Positions 33,531 to 41,610 of a stretch of DNA of 47,992 nucleotides are shown one piece after another. Every line of letters begins with the position of its first letter. The first letter of the stretch is position 1. A model generated the notes under the pieces. That model ran no database searches, had not been told where the DNA came from, and was given only the letters and a program-made list of their open reading frames with translations. The translations under genes and the position numbers were made by a program. This stretch comes from RGUW01 sp040399325 (lineage in GTDB: Bacteria > Cyanobacteriota > Cyanobacteriia > PCC-6307 > Cyanobiaceae), in NCBI GenBank assembly GCA_040399325.1, contig JBBASJ010000012.1, positions 1 to 47,992 on the forward strand. Reading direction: 5' to 3'.

Positions 33531-35198
33531 ATGACCGTCGCCAATCCAGCCGAACTTGAACAGGGTCTGCAGCCCCAGGGCTGGCTGAAGTACTTCAGCT
33601 TCAGCCTGGATCACAAGGTGATCGGCATTCAGTACCTGGTCTGCGGATTTCTCTTCTATTTCATCGGTGGTGCGCTGGCCGGTGTGATCCGCACCGAACT
33701 GGCCAGTCCATTGTCTGACTTCGTCAGTCGCGACACCTACAACGAGGTGCTCACACTGCACGGAACGATCATGATTTTCCTCTGGATCGTACCGGTGGTC
33801 AATGGCGCCTTCGGCAACTATCTGATTCCCTTCTATGTGGGGGCACGCGATATGGCGTTTCCCCGTCTCAATGCCGTGGCGTTCTGGTTGATTCCTCCGG
33901 CTGGGATCCTGCTGATCAGCAGTTATTTCCTTGCTGGTGCCGCTTCCCAGTCGGGCTGGACGGCCTATCCCCCCCTGAGCCTGACCACCCCTGCGGCAGG
34001 ACAGATCGTCTGGATTCTCAGTGTCTTGTTGCTGGGCGGCAGTTCAATTTTCGGAGGCATCAATTTCATTGCCACCGTGCTCAAGCTCCGGCGTCCGGGC
34101 CTGAAGATGATGCAGTTGCCCATGTTCTGCTGGGCCATGCTCGGCACCAGCATCCTGGTGGTGCTTTCCACGCCGGTTCTGGCAGGCACCCTGATCCTGT
34201 TGAGCTTTGACATCATCGCTCACACAGGATTCTTCAACCCTGCCCTCGGTGGCAACGTGGTGGTGTATCAACACCTCTTCTGGTTCTATTCGCATCCGGC
34301 CGTTTACATCATGGTGCTCCCGGCATTCGGTCTCGTCAGTGAGATCCTGCCGGTTCATGCCCGCAAGCCGCTGTTTGGGTACGCCACCATGGTTTATTCG
34401 ATCATGGCCATTGTGGTGCTGGGATTGATCGTGTGGGCACACCACATGTTCACCAGTGGTACGCCTCCCTGGATGCGTCTGTTTTTCACGATCGCCACCT
34501 CGTTCATTGCCGTTCCCACCGGAATCAAGTTCTTCAACTGGCTCGCCACCCTGTGGGGCGGCAAAATCGCGTTGAACAGCGCCGTGCTGTTTTCCTGCGC
34601 CTTCATCTTCAATTTCGTGTTCGGGGGCATCACGGGAGTTGCGCTGGCTCAGGTGCCATTCGACATCCATGTGCATGACACCTACTTCGTTGTCGCGCAC
34701 TTCCACTACATCGTCTACGGCGGTTCGGTGTTCGTGATCTTCGCGTCGCTGTACCACTGGTATCCGAAGTTCACCGGTCGTCTGTTGAATGAAGATCTGG
34801 GTCGTCTGCACTTTCTGCTCACCTTCATCGGATTCAACCTCTGTTTCGCCCCCCAGCACTGGCTGGGTCTGAATGGCATGCCCCGCCGGGTCGCCGAATA
34901 CGACCCCGCTTTCACCACCTGGAACCAGGTCAGCAGTGTGGGTGCGTTGTTGATGGCCATCAGCACCCTGCCCCTGGTGATCAACGTGGTGCTGACGGCG
35001 GTCTCGGGCCCCCTCGCCGGCGACAACCCGTGGCGCGCCCTGACCCCCGAATGGCTCACCACGTCACCACCCCCTGTCGAGAACTGGGCCGGAGAGGCGC
35101 CGCTGGTGACCGAGCCCTACGGCTATGGCGAACACCCCGGTGCCATGGATCTCGGCGGGCTGAGCGGCCGTGATCTCTGGTCCACGGGCAAGTCCTGA
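33531..35198 (+). CDS. ctaD: Cytochrome c oxidase subunit I
   Basis: Subunit I binds heme a and the heme a3-CuB centre that reduces oxygen and pumps protons. The 555-residue protein has twelve membrane helices. The conserved LTLHGTIMIFLWIVPVVNGA carries the heme a His. YQHLFWFYSHPAVYIMVLPA carries the CuB His and the His-Tyr-linked region. HHMFTSGTPPWMRLFF and HDTYFVVAHFHYIVYGG carry further metal ligands. The motif YSHPAVY lacks the Glu of A1-type enzymes, placing it in the A2 type, which is usual for cyanobacteria. Spacing to ctaC is 47 bp and to ctaE 25 bp. Base use in this gene is somewhat less GC-rich than average here. Confidence 0.98.
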   Translation: MTVANPAELEQGLQPQGWLKYFSFSLDHKVIGIQYLVCGFLFYFIGGALAGVIRTELASPLSDFVSRDTYNEVLTLHGTIMIFLWIVPVVNGAFGNYLIPFYVGARDMAFPRLNAVAFWLIPPAGILLISSYFLAGAASQSGWTAYPPLSLTTPAAGQIVWILSVLLLGGSSIFGGINFIATVLKLRRPGLKMMQLPMFCWAMLGTSILVVLSTPVLAGTLILLSFDIIAHTGFFNPALGGNVVVYQHLFWFYSHPAVYIMVLPAFGLVSEILPVHARKPLFGYATMVYSIMAIVVLGLIVWAHHMFTSGTPPWMRLFFTIATSFIAVPTGIKFFNWLATLWGGKIALNSAVLFSCAFIFNFVFGGITGVALAQVPFDIHVHDTYFVVAHFHYIVYGGSVFVIFASLYHWYPKFTGRLLNEDLGRLHFLLTFIGFNLCFAPQHWLGLNGMPRRVAEYDPAFTTWNQVSSVGALLMAISTLPLVINVVLTAVSGPLAGDNPWRALTPEWLTTSPPPVENWAGEAPLVTEPYGYGEHPGAMDLGGLSGRDLWSTGKS

Positions 35199-35223
35199 GC
35201 CAAGCCACCCACCACCCACGACC

Positions 35224-35838
35224 ATGGACACCCGCCTGAGCCAGACCACCCCCGCTTCCGTTGTTGTCGCTGCCCCTGAGAGCGAGTCCCACGCTTCCCA
35301 TGCCGATCATCGGCTGTTCGGGTTGGCCACCTTTCTGGTGGCCGACGGCATGACCTTTGCGGGTTTCTTCGCTGCCTACCTCACCTTCAAGGCGGTGAAT
35401 CCACTACCTGAAGGTTCAAGCTATGAACTGGAACTGATCTTGCCTTCGATCAACACCGTGCTGCTGCTGGTCAGCAGCTTGACCTTCCACAGGGCCGGCG
35501 TCACCTGCCGCTCCGGTCAGATGACCCGTTCCCAGGCCTGGTTGCTGGTGACCACGGCGCTTGGAGCCGCATTTCTGGCAGGGCAGATGGTGGAGTACTT
35601 CAGCCTGCCCTTCGGCCTGCGCGACAACCTCTTTGCCAGCACCTTCTATGCCTTGACCGGGTTCCATGGTCTTCACGTAACCCTGGGTGTGATCTGCATC
35701 CTGGTGGTCTACTGGCAGGCGCGCCCCGGTGGTCGCATCACCGCCGCCAGTCATTTCGGCCTTGAGGCTGCAGAGTTGTACTGGCACTTTGTTGATGGGA
35801 TCTGGGTTGTGCTCTACGGCATCCTTTATCTGCTCTGA
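35224..35838 (+). CDS. ctaE: Cytochrome c oxidase subunit III
   Basis: Subunit III stabilises the oxidase and lies beside subunit I. The 204-residue protein has about five hydrophobic segments: FGLATFLVADGMTFAGFFAA, INTVLLLVSSLTFHRAG, WLLVTTALGAAFLAGQMVEY, ALTGFHGLHVTLGVICILVV and the final LYWHFVDGIWVVLYGILYLL. GFHGLHVTLG and LYWHFVDGIW are family signatures. It is the short form usual in cyanobacteria. ATG 35224 sits 25 bp after ctaD; the earlier in-frame start overlaps ctaD. It ends the ctaCDE operon; I see no strong terminator in the 133 bp before the AbrB-like gene. Confidence 0.96.
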   Translation: MDTRLSQTTPASVVVAAPESESHASHADHRLFGLATFLVADGMTFAGFFAAYLTFKAVNPLPEGSSYELELILPSINTVLLLVSSLTFHRAGVTCRSGQMTRSQAWLLVTTALGAAFLAGQMVEYFSLPFGLRDNLFASTFYALTGFHGLHVTLGVICILVVYWQARPGGRITAASHFGLEAAELYWHFVDGIWVVLYGILYLL

Positions 35839-35902
35839 TTGATCCGCAACGGCACGGATCGCGCAGAAGATCACAGATCTGGATCCTCTTTTCCCCATCC
35901 CC

Positions 35903-35932
35903 TTGCCGATCCAGGCCTGGAATGGGCACAAT
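35903..35932 (+). promoter_or_regulatory. Possible sigma70-type promoter of the AbrB-like gene
   Basis: TTGCCG (35903-35908) and CACAAT (35927-35932) are separated by 18 bp and resemble -35 and -10 boxes. They sit 40 bp before the ATG at 35972. If real, the gene cannot start at the earlier in-frame TTG at 35903. Confidence 0.35.
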
Positions 35933-35971
35933 TTCGATATCTGCCTGCAGTTTCCACAGAACCGGTTCGTC

Positions 35972-36379
35972 ATGGCACTGGAGAGGGACAACACAGCCTC
36001 GGCAGGTTCACAGATGCTGGTTGGCCAGGCACTGCTGGCCAAGGCCCGATCCCTGAGCAACAGACCTGAAGATCAGATTGCGCGGGCGTGTGGCTACGTG
36101 GGTCCCAGTGGCAGGTTGCTCAAGAAGAGTTTCTACCGGGCCCTGGTCGAGGCCAAGGGCTATGTCATGCCTTCAGCGATGCCGGCCGGTGCCGGCGGGG
36201 GCAGCAAGGGGCGGCAGGCCGAATTCCGTACCCGTGTGCATGGCAATGGCAATCTGCTGATCGGTCACGCCTACACCCGGCGCATGGGGCTGGAGCCCGG
36301 CCAGGAGTTCCGCATCGAACTGCACAAAGAAACGGGCTCGATCTGGCTGTCGCCGATCGAGCCCGACGCGCAGCCCTGA
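35972..36379 (+). CDS. Cyanobacterial AbrB-like transcription regulator
   Basis: This 135-residue protein resembles cyAbrB regulators, DNA-binding proteins that balance carbon and nitrogen genes in cyanobacteria. The N-terminal part has MLVGQALLAKARSLSNRPED and IARACGYVGPSGRLLKKSFY, the family-specific region. The C-terminal AbrB-like half is RTRVHGNGNLLIGHAYTRRM then GLEPGQEFRIELHKETGSIW. In this family the AbrB fold lies at the C-terminus, unlike Bacillus AbrB. ATG 35972 (MALERDNTAS) agrees with the family and with the putative promoter. It follows ctaE by 133 bp and is convergent with the HdeD-like gene. Confidence 0.88.
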   Translation: MALERDNTASAGSQMLVGQALLAKARSLSNRPEDQIARACGYVGPSGRLLKKSFYRALVEAKGYVMPSAMPAGAGGGSKGRQAEFRTRVHGNGNLLIGHAYTRRMGLEPGQEFRIELHKETGSIWLSPIEPDAQP

Positions 36380-36397
36380 TCGCCTGGGCTTCCAGAC

Positions 36398-36985
36398 TCA
36401 GGCATCTTCGGTGCGGTGGAAGGCGGCGCTGAAGGCCAGCAGGTCGATGCCGCTGAACAGGAAGCTGATCCCCACAAGGATGCCCAGCACCTGGAGCACC
36501 ATCACACCCTGCATGGTCAGGATGAGAATGCCCAGAATGAGGGTCACCACACCATTGGCCAATCCCCATCCCCAGCCGTTGCGTTCGGTGTGTGACAGGG
36601 AGACGATCATCGCCACGATCCCCTCCACCAGAAACACGATTCCCACCGCGTAGGCCAAAGCAGCCACCTGCAGGCCCGCCGCCAGTGGCCCGGCACTGAA
36701 CTGCTGGATGATCCACAGGCCGATCACCAGAAACAGCGTCGAGACGACCAGTCGCCAGAAGCAGTGCAGCCGGCTGAGGCGTCGTGCCCGTGAGAGGTTG
36801 CTGATCCAACCGATGATGCCTCCCACCAGGAAGGCGATCGCCACGATCACGGTGATCCAGGCCGAGGCAATGATCGGGAACACCAGGGCCAGGATCCCCA
36901 GCACAAGCAGCACGATGCCCTCGCCGATGGTGAAGGCCCGCAGCCCCTGGATGGTGGTCCGTTCACGTTCAAGGTCTGAGGCCAT
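36398..36985 (-). CDS. HdeD-family membrane protein (DUF308)
   Basis: The 195-residue protein has six hydrophobic segments in the repeated two-helix pattern of the HdeD/DUF308 family: LRAFTIGEGIVLLVLGILAL, SAWITVIVAIAFLVGGIIGW, RLVVSTLFLVIGLWIIQQFS, and later VVTLILGILILTMQGVMVLQ. In Escherichia coli HdeD is tied to acid resistance at high cell density; the role in cyanobacteria is unknown. It lies between the AbrB-like gene (convergent, 18 bp) and ribE (same strand, upstream), and may be cotranscribed with ribE, 48 bp away. Confidence 0.88.
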   Translation of the reverse strand: MASDLERERTTIQGLRAFTIGEGIVLLVLGILALVFPIIASAWITVIVAIAFLVGGIIGWISNLSRARRLSRLHCFWRLVVSTLFLVIGLWIIQQFSAGPLAAGLQVAALAYAVGIVFLVEGIVAMIVSLSHTERNGWGWGLANGVVTLILGILILTMQGVMVLQVLGILVGISFLFSGIDLLAFSAAFHRTEDA

Positions 36986-37024
36986 GGCAACGCGGAAGCA
37001 CTGCCCAGACCGTAGTCATGGCCC

Positions 37025-37043
37025 CTGGAGCTGTCAGCTCCAG
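37025..37043 (-). terminator. Hairpin at the 3' end of ribE
   Basis: A perfect 8-bp stem (CTGGAGCT / AGCTCCAG) with a 3-base loop spans the ribE stop codon. There is no T-run after it on the minus strand, so it may attenuate or protect the message rather than terminate. Confidence 0.3.
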
Positions 37044-37690
37044 CCGTGATCCTGCAGCCAGGCTTGGTCGAGCTTGCTGTTGGCCGCTGAATCGGCCGTG
37101 GGTTGCAGCAGCCGTTCGGCGTATTTGGCCAGCAGGTCGGCTTCCAGGTTGACAACCTGGCCCACCTCGAGCCGATGCAGAGTGGTACGGCTCCAGGTGT
37201 GAGGGATCACCGCGATCCAGAAGCGGCAGCCCTGATCCTCGCTGCCCGCCACCGTGAGACTGATGCCGTTGACCGCCACGCTGGCCTTGTCGCACACATA
37301 GCGGCCGTAGTGACGGTCGATCCAGCTGAGCTCGAGCCGCCAGGATTCACCGGCTCTGGCGATGGCATCCACCTGCCCCAGCCCATCGACATGGCCACTC
37401 ACCAGATGGCCACCGAGGCGATCGGCCAGGCGCAGGGCCGGCTCCAGATTCACCGGCTCGCCGCGCTGTGCCTTGGCGCCCAGGGTGCTGCGAGCCAGGG
37501 TCTCGTCACTCACGTCGGCCCTGAAGCCATGGGGCAGCAGGTCGGCCACGGTCAGGCAGACCCCGTCGACGGCGACGCTGTCTCCCAGGCTCAGCGGTGC
37601 GTTGAGCCCTTCGTGGGGTGGCCACAGCACCTGCACACCACTGCCGCAGCGCTGCAGGGTGCCGATGGCCTGCACCAGACCGGTGAACAT
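37034..37690 (-). CDS. ribE: Riboflavin synthase (alpha subunit)
   Basis: Riboflavin synthase converts two molecules of 6,7-dimethyl-8-ribityllumazine into riboflavin and a pyrimidine. The 218-residue protein has two similar barrel halves. The first starts MFTGLVQAIGTLQRCGSG and contains GDSVAVDGVCLTVADLLPHG and LGGHLVSGHVDGLGQV. The second contains SVAVNGISLTVAGSEDQGCR and PHTWSRTTLHRLEVGQVVNL. ATG 37690 is the conserved start; the frame is open 21 bp further. It is divergent from the bifunctional nuclease gene by 57 bp. Confidence 0.96.
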   Translation of the reverse strand: MFTGLVQAIGTLQRCGSGVQVLWPPHEGLNAPLSLGDSVAVDGVCLTVADLLPHGFRADVSDETLARSTLGAKAQRGEPVNLEPALRLADRLGGHLVSGHVDGLGQVDAIARAGESWRLELSWIDRHYGRYVCDKASVAVNGISLTVAGSEDQGCRFWIAVIPHTWSRTTLHRLEVGQVVNLEADLLAKYAERLLQPTADSAANSKLDQAWLQDHGWS

Positions 37691-37747
37691 GGCTGCGGCG
37701 CTCCGTTCCACTGCTGGTCATAATCAGACAGCAGACGCACCACGGCC

Positions 37748-38326
37748 ATGGTCGAGATGAGCGTCGCCGGCATCGCCCTCGATGCGGCCAGCCGCAGCCC
37801 GATCGTGCTGCTGAGGGATCCTTCGGGCCGTCGCCAGGTGCCGATCTGGATCGACCAGGCCCAGGCGCAGAACATCCTGGCGGGCATGAGTGGACAGATG
37901 CCCCCCAGGCCCCTGAGCCACGACCTGATGGCCAGCCTGCTGGCCGCCGGCGGGCTCACCCTCGAACGGGTGGTCGTGCACACCATCGAAGACAGCACCT
38001 TCCGGGCCGTGCTCAAGCTCACCGGCCCGGGGGACGACCAGCAGCAGGAGCTTGATGCCCGTCCCAGCGATGCCATTGCCCTGGCCCTGCGCACCGGCAG
38101 CGGCATCTGGATGCTCGAGGAGGTGGTGGCCGATGCGTCGATCCCGGTCGATGCCGAGGCCGATGCCGAAGACCGCGAGGATTTTCGTCGCTTTCTCGAC
38201 AGCACCTCTCCCGCTGAGCTGGTGCGCCACCTGAGCAAGGCCCAGCCAGAGCCCCAGCCGGCCCCCCAGGCCGATGAGGGCGAACCGCCCGCCCCGCCCG
38301 CAACCCCAGGCGAGCCTGGTGGCTGA
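37748..38326 (+). CDS. Bifunctional nuclease family protein (BFN, DUF151)
   Basis: The 192-residue product belongs to the BFN/DUF151 family; plant and bacterial members have reported nuclease activity, but the cellular role is poorly defined. The family core runs over residues 1-135: MVEMSVAGIALDAASRSPIV, PIWIDQAQAQNILAGM, RVVVHTIEDSTFRAVLKL and LDARPSDAIALALRTGSGIW. The C-terminal 50 residues are acidic then Pro/Ala-rich (QPEPQPAPQADEGEPPAPPA) and probably disordered. The aldo/keto reductase gene begins inside or just before its end, so the two are likely coupled. Confidence 0.88.
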   Translation: MVEMSVAGIALDAASRSPIVLLRDPSGRRQVPIWIDQAQAQNILAGMSGQMPPRPLSHDLMASLLAAGGLTLERVVVHTIEDSTFRAVLKLTGPGDDQQQELDARPSDAIALALRTGSGIWMLEEVVADASIPVDAEADAEDREDFRRFLDSTSPAELVRHLSKAQPEPQPAPQADEGEPPAPPATPGEPGG

Positions 38327-39473
38327 GTTGCCCTGGCGCCGTTTCGGCAGCCTGCCGGCGGTCTCGCCGTTTTCGCTGGGCACCATGCGCGCCATCGACA
38401 GCGCCGCCCAGATGGAGGCTGTGCTGCGTGCAGCCGTGGCCGCGGGCCTCAACCACATCGAGACCGCCGCCGCCTATGGGCCCGCTGAGACCTTTCTCGG
38501 CCAGGGCCTGACCCGGCTGCAGGGCGAGGGGGTGGTGCCTGAAGGCGGTTGGTTGATCACCAGCAAGGTGTTGCCCGGGTCAGACCTGCCCACGGCCCAG
38601 GAGCAGCTGCGGGCCATGCTCAGGCGGCTGGGGGTAGCCCGCCTCGACGGGCTGGCGGTGCACGGCATCAACCGAAGCGAGCACCTCGACTGGGCTCTCA
38701 GCGGCCCCGGTGCGGCCTTTCTGGCCTGGGCCACGGGCGAAGGTCTGGTGGGCCAGATCGGCTTCAGCAGCCACGGCAGCACGCCCCTGATCGAGCGGGC
38801 CCTGGCCAGCGGCCGCTTTGCCTTCTGCAGTCTTCATCTGCATTGGTTTGACCAGGAGCGGCTGCCGCTGGCCCGCGCCGCCCTGGCCCAGGGCATCGGC
38901 GTGATGGCGATCTCACCGGCCGACAAGGGCGGCCGCCTCTACGACCCGCCAGCACAACTGCTCGCCGACTGCGCCCCGTTCCATCCGCTGGAGCTGGCCT
39001 ATCGCTTTCTGCTCGATCAGGGGATCTCCACCCTCACCCTGGGGGCGGCCCAACCCAGCGATCTGGCCATGGCCCAAGCCATGGTCGCTGCGGCCAGCCC
39101 CCGGCAGCCCTGGCTCAGTCCTGCCCAGCACCAGGCCCTGGCGCGTCTGGATGAGGCCGGCCGCGGGCGACTCGGCGGCGAGCGCTGCGGCCAGTGCCGC
39201 GCCTGCCTGCCCTGCCCCAACGACGTGCCGATCCCGGCGCTGCTGCGGCTGCGCAACCTGGCGGTGGGCCATGGTCTCGAGGGGTTTGCGCAGGAGCGCT
39301 ACAACCTGATCAACCGGGCCGGCCATTGGTGGGAAACGGTCAATGCCGAGGCCTGCGCCGCCTGTGGTGCCTGCCTGCCCCGTTGCCCGCATCAGTTGCC
39401 GATTCCCCAGCTGCTGGCCGACACCCACCGGCGCCTGGTGGCCCGCCCCGGACGCCGTCTGTGGGATGACTAG
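38319..39473 (+). CDS. Aldo/keto reductase with C-terminal iron-sulfur cysteine clusters
   Basis: The 384-residue protein has an AKR barrel followed by a ferredoxin-like tail. Barrel features include SPFSLGTMRAIDSAAQMEAV, GLNHIETAAAYGPAETFLGQ (with the catalytic Asp and Tyr region altered to IETAAAYG), LDGLAVHGIN and GVMAISPADKGGRL. The tail has two Cys groups: CGQCRACLPCP near residue 288 and CAACGACLPRCP near 348, the second a classic [4Fe-4S] motif. The usual AKR Asp before TAxxYG is Glu here. GTG 38319 overlaps the upstream stop by 8 bp; an ATG at 38274 is possible and would overlap by 53 bp. Substrate is unknown; a redox partner such as ferredoxin seems likely. Confidence 0.82.
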   Translation: MAELPWRRFGSLPAVSPFSLGTMRAIDSAAQMEAVLRAAVAAGLNHIETAAAYGPAETFLGQGLTRLQGEGVVPEGGWLITSKVLPGSDLPTAQEQLRAMLRRLGVARLDGLAVHGINRSEHLDWALSGPGAAFLAWATGEGLVGQIGFSSHGSTPLIERALASGRFAFCSLHLHWFDQERLPLARAALAQGIGVMAISPADKGGRLYDPPAQLLADCAPFHPLELAYRFLLDQGISTLTLGAAQPSDLAMAQAMVAAASPRQPWLSPAQHQALARLDEAGRGRLGGERCGQCRACLPCPNDVPIPALLRLRNLAVGHGLEGFAQERYNLINRAGHWWETVNAEACAACGACLPRCPHQLPIPQLLADTHRRLVARPGRRLWDD

Positions 39474-39491
39474 GCCGCTGTCGGCCAGACC

Positions 39492-40469
39492 TCAGGGGGC
39501 AGCGGCATCCCACAGGGTCTGCCAGGCGAGCCGCTGGGCGGCGGGCAGGGGCGGCTGGCTCCAGCAGCGTTGCAGCACGGCTTCCGGCGGCAGCAGCAGC
39601 GCTGCAACGGGCCCCGGCAGCACCCGCAGGGCCCGTTGCAGCTCGGCCGCGGGGAGGGGAGGCACCCAGCCCGCGGCCAGCAGCCGGGGCAGCAGGGGCG
39701 GCTCCAGCACCCGGGCCAGCCAGTCCAGCGGCAATGGTGCCGTCGCCCGGGCCGGCCTCAGCATCACCTGCCAGCTCAAGGGAGCCCCCGTGGCGGGCAG
39801 CACCACCTGAAGGCGGGGGTCCTGGCGCAACAGCGGGATCAGCCGTTGCTGCGGCAACACGGCAGCGCTGGCCTTGCCCATCAGCAGCAGGTTGAGGCCA
39901 TCGGCCTCGTCGTAGGCCAGGGCGGCCTGCCGCAGCCGCCGCAGCCGGCCGGCATCGGCCCCCATCAGCTCGATGCTGATGCGGGGGCTGGAGGGCAGCA
40001 CCAGGCGCCCTTTCAGGCTCGGATCCAGCAGCACATCCCAGCTCTGGCGCGCCTGATCGAGCAGATCAGGGCGGTTGCGCAAGGCCAGCACCCAGGGGCT
40101 GAACGCCCAGGGAAAGGCCAGCGCCTGGCTCTGGGGCGGGCCGTACAGCCGGCTGACCGGCCCGGCGGCTGCGGCCAGACGGGCCAGCAACGCCGGGGCA
40201 CCCAGCGGTTGCAGCGTCGCCGGAGGGAGGCTCGAGGCCCAGCCGTCACTGAGTTGCAGCAGATCGGCGTCACGGGCCGCCGCCACGATCTGCTGGCTGC
40301 GCTCGCGCTCCTGCAGGCTCCAGGGGCTGGGCAGGCTGGCCAGCCAGGCCTTGGGCAGCGCCCCCTTGCAGGCCAGCAGCCTTGGGCCGGTGCTGCGGGT
40401 GCAGCTACCCAGCAGCGCCAGCGGCAGCAGGGCCGCACCCTGGCCCAGCAACTGGCGGCGGCTGAGCAC
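39492..40469 (-). CDS. Solute-binding lipoprotein (possible Tat substrate)
   Basis: The 325-residue product resembles periplasmic solute-binding proteins of the PotD/iron type. The N-terminus reads VLSRRQLLGQGAALLPLALL then GSC, combining a twin-arginine motif (SRRQLL) with a lipobox (LLGSC), so it should be a Tat-exported lipoprotein. Inner segments such as LDQARQSWDVLLDPSLKGRL and LVLPSSPRISIELMGADAGR match the group. GTG 40469 is the start that keeps this signal; the open frame extends to 40667 over non-conserved sequence. No permease or ATPase gene is next to it. It is the last gene of the topA chain and follows cobT by 40 bp. The ligand is unknown; polyamine is only one option. Confidence 0.75.
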   Translation of the reverse strand: MLSRRQLLGQGAALLPLALLGSCTRSTGPRLLACKGALPKAWLASLPSPWSLQERERSQQIVAAARDADLLQLSDGWASSLPPATLQPLGAPALLARLAAAAGPVSRLYGPPQSQALAFPWAFSPWVLALRNRPDLLDQARQSWDVLLDPSLKGRLVLPSSPRISIELMGADAGRLRRLRQAALAYDEADGLNLLLMGKASAAVLPQQRLIPLLRQDPRLQVVLPATGAPLSWQVMLRPARATAPLPLDWLARVLEPPLLPRLLAAGWVPPLPAAELQRALRVLPGPVAALLLPPEAVLQRCWSQPPLPAAQRLAWQTLWDAAAP

Positions 40470-40509
40470 GGTGGCCGAGGCAAAGGTTGACCCTAGGCCG
40501 CCTGGGAGC

Positions 40510-41610
40510 TCAGGCCAGCAGGCTGCAGGCCTCGTCGCAGGCCTGGGCCAGGACGTGGGCCGGGCGGCCGCTGAGCTCCCAGAGCACCGCCACACCGCCG
40601 GCACCGACCCCTTCCTTGACAAAGCCGCATTCGTAATCGCGCAGCGCGCGGTTGTGACACCGGTCAAATCGCAGCCGGGTCACCGCCAGTTGGGGTTGCA
40701 CCCCCAGGCGCGCACCGATGCGCTCGAGCAGCAGCGACAGATCGCTGCCGGGCTCCCGGGCCACCCAGGCGGTGGTGGCCACCAGGGCCGCCGCCGCGAT
40801 GGCGCTGCGCCGTTCGGCAGGTGCCAGGGCCAGGGCCAGGGCCAGCACCGCCGCCATCTGGCTGCCACCGGCCAGCAGCACCGGTGCACCCCGGCCGGCC
40901 AGCTCGAGCACCAGGCCGGCCGCCAGCGCCTGCATGGGATCGCCCACCGCCGCCAGCACCCCGATGGGGTCCTGGCCCGCCCCCCCCTCAGGGCCAGGGG
41001 GCGGCCGCAGTCCGGCCGCTGCCAGGCCGCGGTTGACCAGGGCGGCCTTGAGCCCATGGGCCGGCCGCCGCAGGCTCCCGCTCACCAGCCCGGTTGCGGC
41101 GATCCCCAGACCCTCGAGCACGCCCAGGGCCGTGGTGGTCCCTCCCGGCACGCATTCGGCCAGCAGCAGGGGGTCACCGGCGGGCCAGCTGCGGCCCCAG
41201 CGACGCCCCCGCTCCACAAGGGCCCGCACCCGTGCCACCGGCATGGCGGCACCCGTGCTGACGCAGGCGGCCGCCCCGCCGGCTTCGGGTGCAGGCAGGC
41301 GCACGTGGGGAATCCGGGGAGCCACCGGACAGCCCAGGTCGACCACCAGGGTGCGCGGCAGCAGGCCCAGCTCCCGCAGCCCCACATGGCTGATCAGGGC
41401 TGGGCTGACGCCAGCCGGCAGGGGCGGGAGGGCCTGGGACCGCGGCGCCAGGGGCCCCAGCAGCAGCAGTTCGGCATCGGCGGCCGCGGTCTGGCGCCGC
41501 GAGGCGGCCGTCGCTCCGGCCGCCGAGATGCCGTGCACCTCGGCCGTGGCCGTGGCCGCCAGCAGCAGCAGGGGGCGGACCTGCTGCCAGCGCCCGGCCA
41601 GCTCGCTCAC
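40510..41610 (-). CDS. cobT: CobT-like nicotinate-nucleotide phosphoribosyltransferase (TIGR00303 type)
   Basis: CobT-type enzymes activate the lower-ligand base of cobamides using nicotinate mononucleotide. The 366-residue protein has LLLLAATATAEVHGISAAGA early, VDLGCPVAPRIPHVRLPAPE near residue 88, AECVPGGTTTALGVLEGLGI near 150, GLKAALVNRGLAAAGL near 185 and LLAGGSQMAAVLALALAL near 250. These match the cyanobacterial/archaeal branch rather than the enterobacterial CobT. The GTG 41610 overlaps the upstream stop (GTGA). Picocyanobacteria make pseudocobalamin with adenine, so the base used here may differ from dimethylbenzimidazole. cobM lies elsewhere in the window. Confidence 0.85.
   Translation of the reverse strand: MSELAGRWQQVRPLLLLAATATAEVHGISAAGATAASRRQTAAADAELLLLGPLAPRSQALPPLPAGVSPALISHVGLRELGLLPRTLVVDLGCPVAPRIPHVRLPAPEAGGAAACVSTGAAMPVARVRALVERGRRWGRSWPAGDPLLLAECVPGGTTTALGVLEGLGIAATGLVSGSLRRPAHGLKAALVNRGLAAAGLRPPPGPEGGAGQDPIGVLAAVGDPMQALAAGLVLELAGRGAPVLLAGGSQMAAVLALALALAPAERRSAIAAAALVATTAWVAREPGSDLSLLLERIGARLGVQPQLAVTRLRFDRCHNRALRDYECGFVKEGVGAGGVAVLWELSGRPAHVLAQACDEACSLLA

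Noticed and set aside
35841..35860. Hairpin GATCCG/CGGATC after ctaE as a terminator
   Set aside because: The stem is only 6 bp with an 8-base loop and no T-run follows directly.
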